From JAHBXL01 sp964409775 (GTDB lineage Bacteria > Planctomycetota > Phycisphaerae > Phycisphaerales > UBA1924), in NCBI GenBank assembly GCA_964409775.1, contig CAYPEI010000005.1, forward strand, positions 136,674-200,673: a DNA stretch of 64,000 nucleotides. Reading direction: 5' to 3'. Shown here piece after piece: positions 35,501 to 43,815 of this stretch. A program made the position numbers and the translations under genes. The first letter of the stretch is position 1. Every line of letters starts with the position of its first letter. The notes below the pieces were generated by a model. It made no database searches and was not told where the DNA came from. It saw nothing but the letters and a program-made list of their open reading frames with translations.

Positions 35501-38500
35501 AGAGTGTCGAATCGCTCGGATGCGCTGCCCAGGCCGGCGTCGAAGGACACGACCCCCATCGTTCCGGCGTTGGCTTGGAAGAACGGCACCTGCCCATCCC
35601 CCGGAATGACGGTTCGAGTGAAGTGAATGTCTGCACCGGCCGTCGCGCCCGCCTGCGTGGTCAGGAAGTGCGCATTGGCGGTATCGATGTATACATTCGC
35701 GTCGATCAGAATCTCTCCGCCCTCGGTGGAGATGTTCCCCTGGCTCGAGATGGGGGTGGCTCCCAGGACGACGATGGAGACTCCGCCGCCGCCGGTCACG
35801 TTGATTGTCTGCTGTGTGATCGTTCCGGTTCCCGTCATGAACCGAGTCGGGTTGCGGAAGGTTGACGGGATGATCAGGAGGTTGCCGGTGTGGGATGCGG
35901 ATCCGAACTCCACCAGAGCAAAGCCGGGCGCGATTGCCTGCAGAATCGTGGAACTCACAAAGCCTGCGCCGCCGACCTGGATGCTCGCGGCGTTGTTGGC
36001 CGGGGCGATGCCGATGGTTCCTTCGCCCATGACGGAGTCGGCCCCGCCCAGAAACTGCGGGCTTGCGCCGCGGATGGACAACTCATCGGATCCGTCGACG
36101 CGAAGGGTCGACTGGAAGACCGGGCCCGCGGTCGAAGCAATGATCGTCACCGTGTAGAAGACAGTCGCCGCGGAGTTGATGGTGACCGTACCCGCTGTCA
36201 CGTTGGAGAACAACTGTGCTGTCCCGCCCGTAATGGTCAGCGCCGCGAGCGACGTTGTGTTGCCGGTGGCGCCGAACAGCCGCTTCAGGCCCGGAGCGGT
36301 GAGATTCAATGATGAGGCGCCGTTGATCGTGCCTTGAAAAACAATCGTCGAAGGAGACGCAATGGCAACCGCAGGGGAACTGAGTGCGACATTCGAGGTG
36401 AAGGTCAGTCCGCCGACAGTCGTCTGCAGTATCCCGCCGATGTTCGTCACGGTCGGCGTGTTGTCGAAAGTCAGGCTCGCCGGCATCATGGTCAGCCCGG
36501 TCACACCGAGCGAAATGGCTGCCTGAGCGGCAACGGTCAGATTGAGACCGAGCACCTTGGCGGGGCTGGTGATGGTGAGCGAGCCGTCATCCGAGCGTAG
36601 CGATAGATTCTCCGGCATCGTCATCCCGCCGAACGCCGACGGGCTCGGGATCTGCGAGTCAACGATTGGGGCGTCCTGGCGAATCGTCAAGAACTCCGGT
36701 GTGGTCGCCCCGCCCGAGACATGCCTGAACCTGGGTGAGTTGGCGGTCACGTTGACGGAGGATCCAACCGCGCCGCCGGATCCATCTCCAGCGCGAAGAC
36801 GAACCTGCCACGCATGCACTTCGACCAGTGGCCCAAAGGAGAGGTTTCCAGTCCCATCTTCCCCCGCGTGCGCTTCGAGAAACGAGTACGCGGTGAACAT
36901 GCCGCCGCCGCTGCTCCCAAGAACGATGTTGTCGCTCGCCTGGATGAGAATGGTCACTGCTTCAATCGCCTTTACCGCGACTGAGCCGCTGTATGCCCGT
37001 ATCTGCACCCCAGAGGCGTTGATGCTGGTGAGCGCGTTGAGGTCGCCCGACACCGCTTCGATGTTGCCATACCCGGTACCCATGTCGATCAAGCCATCGA
37101 GCGTCATGGCTCCGAACGAGACAAGTGCGAAGTTGCCGCCCTGGCTGCTGAGCGAGGCCGCGGCGCCGAGTTGAAAACCCACCGAGACGATTTGCATCTG
37201 GCCGCCGTTGGTATTGATGCTCCCGATCGGCGCAGTGAACACGCCGTTGGCCTGAATCAAGATCGCGAGTTCGCCGAAAGTCGAGGTGATGTTGGCGTTG
37301 AGCGTGACGTCGCTGTCGGCGATAAGCGACAGCGTTGCCGCGCCGCCGCCCGTCTTGACAATGTCATCCGCGATCAGGATGGCGCCCGCATCGTCGCCCG
37401 CGCCCGCGGTGGTGATGGTCACGCTCGTGCCCGAGTTCAGCGCTGCGGCGATGCTCGCTGTGCTGACTGTCGCGCCGGTACCGTTGCCCATGAAGACGGT
37501 CGGGTCGCCCGGCGCGAGTGTGACGTTGAAATCCGCGGAAGCAGAGATCAAGATGTCGTACGGATCCATCAGCCACGTTCCCCCCGACCCGGCGCGGCCG
37601 CGGGCCGTGGCGCCGCCGCCGCTCACCTGAAGTATGCCCCGTGCGGAAGTCTCGACAAAGCCGCCGTTGCCGCCGAGCCGCCCGCCGGCGGCAGTGATCG
37701 AGCCCTCGAAGGTCGTGTGTTCATCCGACCAGACGATGACCCTTCCGCCGTCACCGTTGCGCATTGCGTTTGCCGTGATGCGGGAGTCGCGGTCGATGTA
37801 GACGCGCTGCGCGCGAGGCAGCGTACCGCCACCGCCCAGGTCTCCACCGATCCGGACTTCCCCCGCTCCCCGCACACCGCGCGCATCGATCGATGCTCCA
37901 TGAAGGTAAATGTCCGCCCCAAGGATCTCCACCGAGCCGAGGGACTCGCGACGGTGAGAAGTTGAAACGTCAAGTGTTCCCGTGAGAACGGTCCGCGCGG
38001 TGCCGCGGCCGTCGAGAACGACTTTTCTGCCCGATGCCGAACCTTCGAACCACAACTCATTGCCGGCCCGGACTCGCAGCACGGATAGACCGTTGAGCGA
38101 GGCCGACTCCCCGATCCGTGCATCGGGTGCAAGCAGAATGAGCGAGTTTCCTCCGGCGATCGTGGCCGCGTCAAACTCGAGCCGCGTGCCGGCTCGCAGC
38201 GTGGCGTTGCGTTTCAGCAGGAGCGCTCCGCTGAGGCTCATGGCGTCGGTCGTGCGCAGCACTCCTCCCCGCATGGTGATTGACCCATGGGCCTCGAGGC
38301 TGGCGATCTCGATACGCCCGCCCTTGCCGCCAAGCGTGACGGATGCTCCAGCGTCAATGAGCACGTGATCAACGCCGGTGGGGACGGAGTTGGTGGACCA
38401 GTTCGCCGGATCGCTCCACGAAACGCCGTCGCCTCCGCCGTCCCAGGCGATGCTGGCAAGGAGGGTGCGCTGCTCCAGCGGCTCAACGCCTGTCGCACAT

Positions 38501-38586
38501 CCTGCCCGTCGCGCGAGCACCGATGAGCGGGCGCCATTCCACGGGCGAGAGTTCACTGCACGGGGGTGCGAGGAGGACTGGGACAT
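32485..38586 (-). CDS. Giant surface protein with LEPR motif, haemagglutinin-like repeats and dockerin-like C-terminus
   Basis: A 2,033-residue secreted protein. Residues about 34-46 (TGVEPLEQRTLLAS) form the planctomycete LEPR-type motif after a basic N-terminus. Then come hundreds of residues of Gly/Ser/Thr-rich beta-strand sequence typical of a beta-helix. GSGGTWLMDPYDILIS resembles the end of a filamentous-haemagglutinin secretion domain. At least three long repeats carry ADIxFxRTV, then AGxGxVxF, then LGxLxV. The end has two EF-hand-like dockerin repeats (DFDQDGERTVADIFAFLSAWFAG and a close copy, the Asp residues set to bind Ca). ATG 38586 follows GGGAGGTG; the frame upstream to 38721 is not used. 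An adhesin or matrix role is inferred. Confidence 0.85.
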   Translation of the reverse strand: MSQSSSHPRAVNSRPWNGARSSVLARRAGCATGVEPLEQRTLLASIAWDGGGDGVSWSDPANWSTNSVPTGVDHVLIDAGASVTLGGKGGRIEIASLEAHGSITMRGGVLRTTDAMSLSGALLLKRNATLRAGTRLEFDAATIAGGNSLILLAPDARIGESASLNGLSVLRVRAGNELWFEGSASGRKVVLDGRGTARTVLTGTLDVSTSHRRESLGSVEILGADIYLHGASIDARGVRGAGEVRIGGDLGGGGTLPRAQRVYIDRDSRITANAMRNGDGGRVIVWSDEHTTFEGSITAAGGRLGGNGGFVETSARGILQVSGGGATARGRAGSGGTWLMDPYDILISASADFNVTLAPGDPTVFMGNGTGATVSTASIAAALNSGTSVTITTAGAGDDAGAILIADDIVKTGGGAATLSLIADSDVTLNANITSTFGELAILIQANGVFTAPIGSINTNGGQMQIVSVGFQLGAAASLSSQGGNFALVSFGAMTLDGLIDMGTGYGNIEAVSGDLNALTSINASGVQIRAYSGSVAVKAIEAVTILIQASDNIVLGSSGGGMFTAYSFLEAHAGEDGTGNLSFGPLVEVHAWQVRLRAGDGSGGAVGSSVNVTANSPRFRHVSGGATTPEFLTIRQDAPIVDSQIPSPSAFGGMTMPENLSLRSDDGSLTITSPAKVLGLNLTVAAQAAISLGVTGLTMMPASLTFDNTPTVTNIGGILQTTVGGLTFTSNVALSSPAVAIASPSTIVFQGTINGASSLNLTAPGLKRLFGATGNTTSLAALTITGGTAQLFSNVTAGTVTINSAATVFYTVTIIASTAGPVFQSTLRVDGSDELSIRGASPQFLGGADSVMGEGTIGIAPANNAASIQVGGAGFVSSTILQAIAPGFALVEFGSASHTGNLLIIPSTFRNPTRFMTGTGTITQQTINVTGGGGVSIVVLGATPISSQGNISTEGGEILIDANVYIDTANAHFLTTQAGATAGADIHFTRTVIPGDGQVPFFQANAGTMGVVSFDAGLGSASERFDTLLVYGGPDGAVRSFGDIWLGNAPGSGFFTESPFELGSDLSVSARNAGFFNGVRSFGALRSLQLSGGEQVEFHGAELRELIQTSPSGLVHFVQNITVTDTCSINADLRVEWYITVSAGSLTFGRTIDLNGFDLGLVADNLNLGGNVFGGNEVSTLEIKPRSAAQDMSINDIDEGLWLSTLALSRIQGGLQRLILGSLTGTATLSIGSATFSDPVEFRMAGPGGSIELNGPLVGVGNASFSFVGSGSTLTLYGNVSTQSQPIDFDDAIVIGASAVSISTTGGETQGADIRFRRTVDSQTGAGNSLNLSAGIGNVIFEGEVGGQPGGQLGALFIDSGGGLTLLDGGLLRSLNGQTHLRDIHLGANAAIDGGTGTLVFVGAIVCGAHDLLLRADDMTILAAVSGSGHLHISPFSLSRDVNINISPLGPGGALTIDPAEKSRLQDGFASVIFGQEGQMSSMVIGGGDFSDPTSFVSTGPAGTSEITVAGDINGTDNGGIRIRGGGSTTHLFGSIRTEGNTIEVFDSIVIHFAGLALDSTFGGYFPIGAYVEVDGKIDSTPGDGNDFVLRTGMAGLRIGGAIGSAVTGRLGSLTVDALGQTVIAAGLIRTIGFQLYAGPVLVPVDLVISTLGAPITFEDEVLGEENVTIDEGSGETTFNQPAHFESLTIQLGSTRTFNGEVTIGLLTILGGSVYFNAPGFITNGTLVSGVFSGDADASIEGEFTWLGGLIEGAGRLILLPTGTFALDAGSSRTLARDIRVEGRLHWVAGNLTLLDATIEVTPGGVLEVSSSGTVLAAPTASAELLNNGRIERNVPGAGAFVGLNITSTGEIDVAAGSIKFTPRSGTFTNQGEIVIGPAGSLIVRGEFVQDQSGSLSIHIAGTGVAQFGRLLVINSATLDGRITTAFVDGFVPHSGDEFKFLSAEHRAGTFSSESLQQPGGSLTSRIEYLNDGAKLVIAPRFAVDFDQDGERTVADIFAFLSAWFAGDADFDGDGQTTVADIFAYLSAWFAG

Positions 38587-38912
38587 CACGACACCTCCCA
38601 CAGGTCGCTCGGGAAAGGCCGACGTGCATCTGCATGACGACCGGGTATTGGCCCGGCATGTCCCACGAATCGGGCATACAGGGACTCGATCAACTCTCAT
38701 CCTAAAGCGCAGTTGACGCATACGGAAGGCAAATTACTGACTGCGATTCCGGTCGCCTCAGGCAGTTCGATCCGGCACGGTGTGCATAAACAAGATCAAG
38801 CCAAGCAGTTGCGCACGAGGAGCAGTGCCGCAGATCGTCACAGCCTCGATCGGGTATTCTCCGAAAATCGGGTTGCGCGGCCGGCGATTCCCGCGCACTC
38901 AATCGAGCAGCA
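38587..38912. other. 326-bp intergenic region between divergent genes
   Basis: No convincing gene lies here. It should hold the promoters of the giant surface protein (minus) and the kinase-TPR gene (plus). CCGGG (38641-38645) and CCCGG (38652-38656) make a short hairpin. TTGACG at 38714 and TATTCT near 38857 are isolated promoter-like hexamers. AT content is higher than in the flanking genes. Confidence 0.4.
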
Positions 38913-41537
38913 ATGGACGAAAGACCCACATCAGACCAGCCTTCGCGTGGTCAGTCCGGGCGCACCCCGGTCGGAGTACCGATACCGCTGCAGGATCCGC
39001 GGTCCCCGCAATCAGGCACCGAGGCGCCGCCGTCAGCGGAGTTTGACGGACCGGGCGCGCAGATTGGTCCATACAGGATTCTGCAATCGCTGGGCGAGGG
39101 CGGCTTCGGTGTGGTGTATCTGGCCGAGCAGCGCACGCCAGTCGAAAGGCGGGTTGCGCTTAAAGTCATCAAACTGGGGATGGATAGCAAGGAGGTGCTG
39201 GCGAGGTTTGAAGCTGAGAGGCAGGCCCTTGCACTGATGGACCATCCGAATGTCGCGATGTTCCTGGATGCGGGGCTGACGCCGACCGGACGGCCCTACT
39301 TCGCCATGGAGCACGTGCCGGGGGTGCCGCTGACCGACTACTGCGACACCCACAGACTGACGCCGCGCGAGCGGCTGGAGTTGTTTGTGCCGGTCTGCCT
39401 CGCGGTGCAGCACGCCCACCAGAAGGGCGTCATCCATCGCGACCTCAAGCCTTCGAACATCCTGGTCATGGTGCAGGATGGAAAGCCGCTGCCGAAGGTG
39501 ATCGACTTTGGCGTGGCCAAGGCCGTGAGCAAGCGGCTGACGGAGAGAACACTGTTTACCGAGACCGGCCGCATGATCGGCACTCCCGAGTACATGTCGC
39601 CGGAGCAGGCTGGGACGACCGGGCTGGATGTCGACACGCGGACGGACATCTACTCGCTCGGCGTGGTGCTCTACGAGTTGATGTGCGGGACGCTTCCCTT
39701 CGACAGTCGAACGCTGCGCGAGGCGGGATACGAGGGGATCATGAAGATCATCCGCGAGCAGGACCCGCCCCGCCTGCCCACGCGGTTGAGCGGGTCCGGC
39801 GAGCAGGGGAGCAAGGCGGCGGTTGCAAGGAAGTCCGATGCCCGGACACTGATCCGCCTGCTTGCGGGGGACCTCGACTGGATCACACAGCACGCGCTCG
39901 AAAAGGACCGCACCCGCCGCTACCAGACCGCGCAGGATCTCGCGGCGGATGTCGAGCATTACCTCAGGAACGAGCCGGTGGTGGCCCGGCCGCCCAGCAC
40001 GATCTACAGGACACGGAAGTTCGTGCGCAGGCACCGATTCGGCGTCGCCGCCGCGGCGGCCGTCTCCGTCGCGCTGGTGGCAGGGTTGGTCGGAACGTCG
40101 TACGGGATGTCGCGAGCGATCGCGGCGGAAAGACAGGCCATCCGCGAACGCGATGATGCGAATCGATCCCGGGCGATCGCGGAGTCTGTGAACGGCTTTC
40201 TGCAGCGGGTCCTGCTGGCGGTGAATCCCTCCCGGCTGAATCCGCGCGACGTCACGGTGCGTGAAGTGCTCGATGAGAGCGCGGTGCGTGTGCTGCCGTC
40301 GCTGGCCGATCAACCCGCGGTTGAAGCGGCGATCCGGAACACCCTGGGGCGGACCTATACGGCCCTGGGCATCTATGACAAGGCCGAGCCGCAGTTGCTT
40401 GCCGCGCTGAACCGACGGCTGGCGTTGCTTCCTGAAGATCACCCCGACATCGCCGACACGAAGAACAACCTCGGCTTGATGTACCGGCAAATGGGCAAGC
40501 AGGCGGACGCGAAACAGAACCTGACCGAGGCACTCGACCTTCGGACCAGGCTGTTCGGGACCCGGAGCGCGGAAACCGCCGCTGTCCGAAACAACCTCGG
40601 TCTCGTGCAGCGCGACAGCGGACAGATCGCGGAGGCGGAAGCGAGTTTCACGGAGGCGCTCGAGGCTCAGAAGTCGACCCTGCCCGCCAATCACCCGGAC
40701 ATCCCCAACACCCTCAACAATCTCGCCGCGGTGCTGCTCGAACGCGGCAAGTATGACGAGGCGGAGTCCCGCTTCAAGGAGGCGATCGTCGCGCAGCGAG
40801 CGGCGCTCGGTCCTGAGAGTCCGGACGTGGCGCGAACCTTGGGCAATCTTGGGGAACTTCTTCGGACGAGGGGGCGATTTGACGAAGCCGAAGGACCCGC
40901 CCGCGAGTCGCTGGCCATCAGCCGGAAGTTGCTGGGAGATTCGCACCCCGACACCGTGGCGGGCATCGGGAACCTGGCCCTGCTGCTGCAGGACAAGGGC
41001 GATCTGGACGGAGCGGAGTCGCTGCTCCGGGAATCGCTCGAGATCTCCCGAAAGGCGAGCGCCCCGGACGTTTTTGTTGATCTGCTGAATCTGGGCAACC
41101 TGCTCAACGACAAACGGGAGTTCGGCCAGGCGGAGCCGCTCGCGAAGGAGGCCCTCGACAAGGTGAAGGCCGCCGTACCCGCCGGGCATGGCGAGATTGC
41201 CAAGTACGAGTTGCTGTACGGCCGCATCCTGAGTGATTCGGGGAGGCCCAAAGAGGGCGAGCCGCATCTGCGGCAGGCGCTGGAGATCTTCAAGGCCCGG
41301 TACCCGGCCGACGACTGGCGAATCTCGCAGTCCCAGAGCGTGCTTGGTGGTTGCCTCATGCAGCAGGGCAGGACAGATGAAGCGGGCCCGCTGGTGACGG
41401 AGACCTGGACGAGGATCAGGGATGTCCTGGGTCCGCGGCATTTGCGCACGCGGCAGGCCGCGGATCGCGCGATCGCGTGGTTCGAGGCCGCCGGCCGGAA
41501 GGACCGCGCCGACGAGATACGAAACTCGCTGAGGTGA
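38913..41537 (+). CDS. Ser/Thr protein kinase with transmembrane segment and TPR domain
   Basis: An 874-residue protein. The kinase domain is at about 52-330: GEGGFGVVYLAE is the P-loop, VALKVIK carries the ATP-binding Lys, HRDLKPSNILV the catalytic loop, IDFGVAKA the DFG segment and GTPEYMSPEQ the activation segment end. A single TM lies at about 376-400. The external part (about 430-860) contains roughly nine TPR-like repeats (YDKAEPQLLAALNRRLALLPEDHPDIADTKNNLGLMYR and similar), of the kinesin-light-chain/NB-ARC type. This layout is abundant in planctomycetes. The substrate is unknown. It is divergent from the giant surface gene. Start ATG 38913 has only a weak Shine-Dalgarno. Confidence 0.93.
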   Translation: MDERPTSDQPSRGQSGRTPVGVPIPLQDPRSPQSGTEAPPSAEFDGPGAQIGPYRILQSLGEGGFGVVYLAEQRTPVERRVALKVIKLGMDSKEVLARFEAERQALALMDHPNVAMFLDAGLTPTGRPYFAMEHVPGVPLTDYCDTHRLTPRERLELFVPVCLAVQHAHQKGVIHRDLKPSNILVMVQDGKPLPKVIDFGVAKAVSKRLTERTLFTETGRMIGTPEYMSPEQAGTTGLDVDTRTDIYSLGVVLYELMCGTLPFDSRTLREAGYEGIMKIIREQDPPRLPTRLSGSGEQGSKAAVARKSDARTLIRLLAGDLDWITQHALEKDRTRRYQTAQDLAADVEHYLRNEPVVARPPSTIYRTRKFVRRHRFGVAAAAAVSVALVAGLVGTSYGMSRAIAAERQAIRERDDANRSRAIAESVNGFLQRVLLAVNPSRLNPRDVTVREVLDESAVRVLPSLADQPAVEAAIRNTLGRTYTALGIYDKAEPQLLAALNRRLALLPEDHPDIADTKNNLGLMYRQMGKQADAKQNLTEALDLRTRLFGTRSAETAAVRNNLGLVQRDSGQIAEAEASFTEALEAQKSTLPANHPDIPNTLNNLAAVLLERGKYDEAESRFKEAIVAQRAALGPESPDVARTLGNLGELLRTRGRFDEAEGPARESLAISRKLLGDSHPDTVAGIGNLALLLQDKGDLDGAESLLRESLEISRKASAPDVFVDLLNLGNLLNDKREFGQAEPLAKEALDKVKAAVPAGHGEIAKYELLYGRILSDSGRPKEGEPHLRQALEIFKARYPADDWRISQSQSVLGGCLMQQGRTDEAGPLVTETWTRIRDVLGPRHLRTRQAADRAIAWFEAAGRKDRADEIRNSLR

Positions 41538-41543
41538 TGCCGA

Positions 41544-42548
41544 TCAGGCCAGCCACGCGTGGAGCAGCGCATCGGCCACCATGGCGATCAGTACCATCGG
41601 AAGGTGAATGATCGATGCGAAAAAGGCCATGCGGATGTGCCTTCGTTCCGTCGTCCGAAGCAGTCGCAGACAGAGAACAGCAAAGCCTCCGCTGAACAGC
41701 AAGGCGAGCGAGGCATACAGCCAGCCAAGGCTTTCGGGCATGAGAAGCACCGGAGAGAGGCAGACGGGCACGAGCGTCACGGACCACGCCGACATGGTGA
41801 AGGCGGTCATCCTGCCCGATGGATCGGACATGGGCAGCATGCGGTATCCGCCGCGTGCGTAGTCGTCGCGGTGCATCCAGGCGATGGCGAGCACGTGCGG
41901 CACCTGCCAGACGAGCATGATCAGGAAGAGCGCCCAAGCCGCGGGCTGGATGAGCGGGTGAACGAGCGCGGCCCAGGGAGTCGTCGCCCCGACACCCCAT
42001 GCCGCGGCGAAACCGACGACGGGCGGGAGCGCGCCCGGGATCGCGCCGATCAACGTGTTGAGCGCGGTGACGGGCTTCAGCGGCGTGTACAACAGAACGT
42101 AGAGGATGATGGTCGCGGCGGAGACGAGAGCCGCCGCCGGGCCGCAAAGGGCCCAGAGAACCAGCACGCCGAGAATCCCGAGGACGACACCGATCCAAAG
42201 GGCGGCGGTGGGGGAGAGCCGCTGCTCGGGCAAGGGGCGTGTCTTGGTCCGGTTCATCAGGGCATCGCGGTCGCGCTCAAACCACTGGTTGAGTGCGTTG
42301 GCGCCGGAGGAAGACAGACCCGTGCCGAGGATGCAGCCGAGGGCGGCGATGGAGAGGTCACCGGCGGTCCACGGACGGCCGATCGCCGCCATGGTGAATC
42401 CGACACCCGCGGTGACTGCGACCATACGCGTGATGCGGGGCTTGGTCAGTTCGTAGGCCGCCGCAGCCTGTTCACGAATCGGCAGCGCCGCGGCTGGGCC
42501 GGGTGCCGCGATCATCTGGGCTGATCCTTGTGAGTCTCGTTCGAGCAT
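41544..42548 (-). CDS. ctaB: Protoheme IX farnesyltransferase (heme O synthase)
   Basis: A 334-residue UbiA-family prenyltransferase with about nine TM segments. It adds a farnesyl chain to heme B for heme O/A-type oxidases. The first Asp-rich motif NQWFERDRDALMNRTKTRPLP is diagnostic, and YTPLKPVTALNTLIGAIPGALPPVVGF and DDYARGGYRMLP are the other conserved blocks. It implies an aerobic heme-copper oxidase somewhere in the genome; no oxidase or ctaA gene is nearby. ATG 42548 has GGCGGG just upstream. It is convergent with the kinase-TPR gene, 6 bp apart. Confidence 0.93.
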   Translation of the reverse strand: MLERDSQGSAQMIAAPGPAAALPIREQAAAAYELTKPRITRMVAVTAGVGFTMAAIGRPWTAGDLSIAALGCILGTGLSSSGANALNQWFERDRDALMNRTKTRPLPEQRLSPTAALWIGVVLGILGVLVLWALCGPAAALVSAATIILYVLLYTPLKPVTALNTLIGAIPGALPPVVGFAAAWGVGATTPWAALVHPLIQPAAWALFLIMLVWQVPHVLAIAWMHRDDYARGGYRMLPMSDPSGRMTAFTMSAWSVTLVPVCLSPVLLMPESLGWLYASLALLFSGGFAVLCLRLLRTTERRHIRMAFFASIIHLPMVLIAMVADALLHAWLA

Positions 42549-42691
42549 CCCGCCGCAACTCCATTCGCTGGTTGCAACGATTGTTGCAGCGGAGGGCGGC
42601 TCCGGCTACTGGCAGACCAGAATCCTTGCGGTTTGGCGGGATTCGGCTTCGACTGCCGATTCATCGCGCCGAGGCATCGAACGGGTGGAAG

Positions 42692-42720
42692 TTTAGATCA
42701 TCGACCGCCGCGAATACGAT
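42692..42720 (+). promoter_or_regulatory. Promoter of tRNA-Arg
   Basis: TTTAGA (42692-42697) and TACGAT (42715-42720) are 17 bp apart. The tRNA 5' end is 12 nt after the -10, leaving a very short leader. Confidence 0.5.
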
Positions 42721-42731
42721 GGGGTCGGATT

Positions 42732-42805
42732 GTCCCGGTAGCTCAGCTGGATAGAGCGGCCGCCTTCTAAGCGGCAGGTCGTGCGTTCGAGTCGCACCCG
42801 GGGCG
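42732..42805 (+). tRNA. tRNA-Arg (anticodon TCT)
   Basis: A 74-nt cloverleaf. The acceptor stem GTCCCGG pairs with CCGGGGC (one G-U), discriminator G. D stem GCTC/GAGC, anticodon stem GCCGC/GCGGC with loop CTTCTAA (anticodon TCT at 42766-42768), and T arm GTGCG-TTCGAGT-CGCAC are all intact. CCA is not encoded. It reads AGA and AGG codons, which should be rare in this GC-rich genome. Confidence 0.95.
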
Positions 42806-42909
42806 TTTCGGCGGCGGGTGAAAACCCGGTAGCCGGGGACCCAAACAGACTGGAAGCATGTTTCGAAGTGGGTGGTCCGTGGGTCGGGAGGGGGTTGAGA
42901 GGAACATCG

Positions 42910-43815
42910 ATGAGCGGTCCGCTCCTTGGCGTCGGGATCGTGATCCTCTTCGGGTCGGTAATCGTGGGCGTATTGGTCGTCTTCCTGGTCGCCGCGATCG
43001 TGCGCTGGCGCGACCGGGTGCGAGTTCCGTGCTGCGGGTCATGCAGATATCCCGTGGAGGGGCTTTCCACCTTCACCTGTCCAGAGTGCGGGGCGGACTT
43101 TCGCACCGCGGGAATCCTCGTGAAGGGTGTGCGGCCGAAGCACCGGATGCATGTCGTGGAGGTGTTCGCCGCGTGGGCAGTGGTCGCGGTGATCGGGGGG
43201 TTGATCACGTCAGGATTCGTGGGAAGCACTTCCTTCGGGCGGCGGATGACATTCACGCGGAACGAAGTGCTAACGCCGGTGTCGGGAGCGTGTCCGCAGA
43301 TCGGCGTGACGGCGTTCGGTACCGCCGGGGTGGATGTGTCCGCGCAAGCCGCACCCGCGCACCGCCTGCTCATGCAAACCGCGCAATCGAACGCGGCGAC
43401 GCCGGTTGCGCTGGAAGTGGACCTGCTCGCAGGCGTTTGGCGAGTCCGGCCGGCGGCCGGTGCGGTGTTGGCGAGCCAGGTTGTCGGCGGGTCGATGCCC
43501 CTGCGCGATTCGGATGTGGCCGGCTGGCTCGCCGCGTCGGGAGTGACAATCGCACCCGGCGGGACACTCAGCGAAGTGTCATCGCTGTCCGCCTACGTGA
43601 ACAACGGCGGTCGCCTGCGCGACTCGCTCACGTTCTCCGCGGCGGCGGCCGGTGCGGGGGTGACGTTCGGGCCGGCGAGTTGGGTGTTTGCGTCGAGCGC
43701 AGGACTCTGGACGCTGATCTTCGTCGTGGGGTGTGTGTTGATCACCAAGGCTCACACCACCAGACGACCGCGCGAGTCTGCACGTGTGGCCGCCATTGCC
43801 GCGGGTTCAGCGTGA
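42910..43815 (+). CDS. Membrane protein with zinc ribbon, function unknown
   Basis: A 301-residue protein. TM1 is at about 5-30. A zinc ribbon follows at once (CCGSCRYPVEGLSTFTCPECGADFR, two CxxC pairs). TM2 is at about 80-105. A soluble domain (about 110-265) with many beta-strand-like segments is followed by TM3 (about 270-290) and a basic tail. It should be an inner-membrane protein with the zinc ribbon in the cytoplasm and the domain between TM2 and TM3 outside. I do not recognise a family. ATG 42910 is used because the upstream frame would run into the tRNA. Its 3' end overlaps the convergent HEIGHH gene by 9 bp. Confidence 0.65.
   Translation: MSGPLLGVGIVILFGSVIVGVLVVFLVAAIVRWRDRVRVPCCGSCRYPVEGLSTFTCPECGADFRTAGILVKGVRPKHRMHVVEVFAAWAVVAVIGGLITSGFVGSTSFGRRMTFTRNEVLTPVSGACPQIGVTAFGTAGVDVSAQAAPAHRLLMQTAQSNAATPVALEVDLLAGVWRVRPAAGAVLASQVVGGSMPLRDSDVAGWLAASGVTIAPGGTLSEVSSLSAYVNNGGRLRDSLTFSAAAAGAGVTFGPASWVFASSAGLWTLIFVVGCVLITKAHTTRRPRESARVAAIAAGSA

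Noticed and set aside
39033..41441. 802-codon minus-strand open frame inside the kinase-TPR gene
   Set aside because: Shadow of a GC-rich coding region; the plus strand has a complete kinase and TPRs.
42815..42828. CGGGT-GAAA-ACCCG hairpin after tRNA-Arg as terminator
   Set aside because: Only a 5-bp stem and no T-tract; it could be chance in GC-rich DNA.
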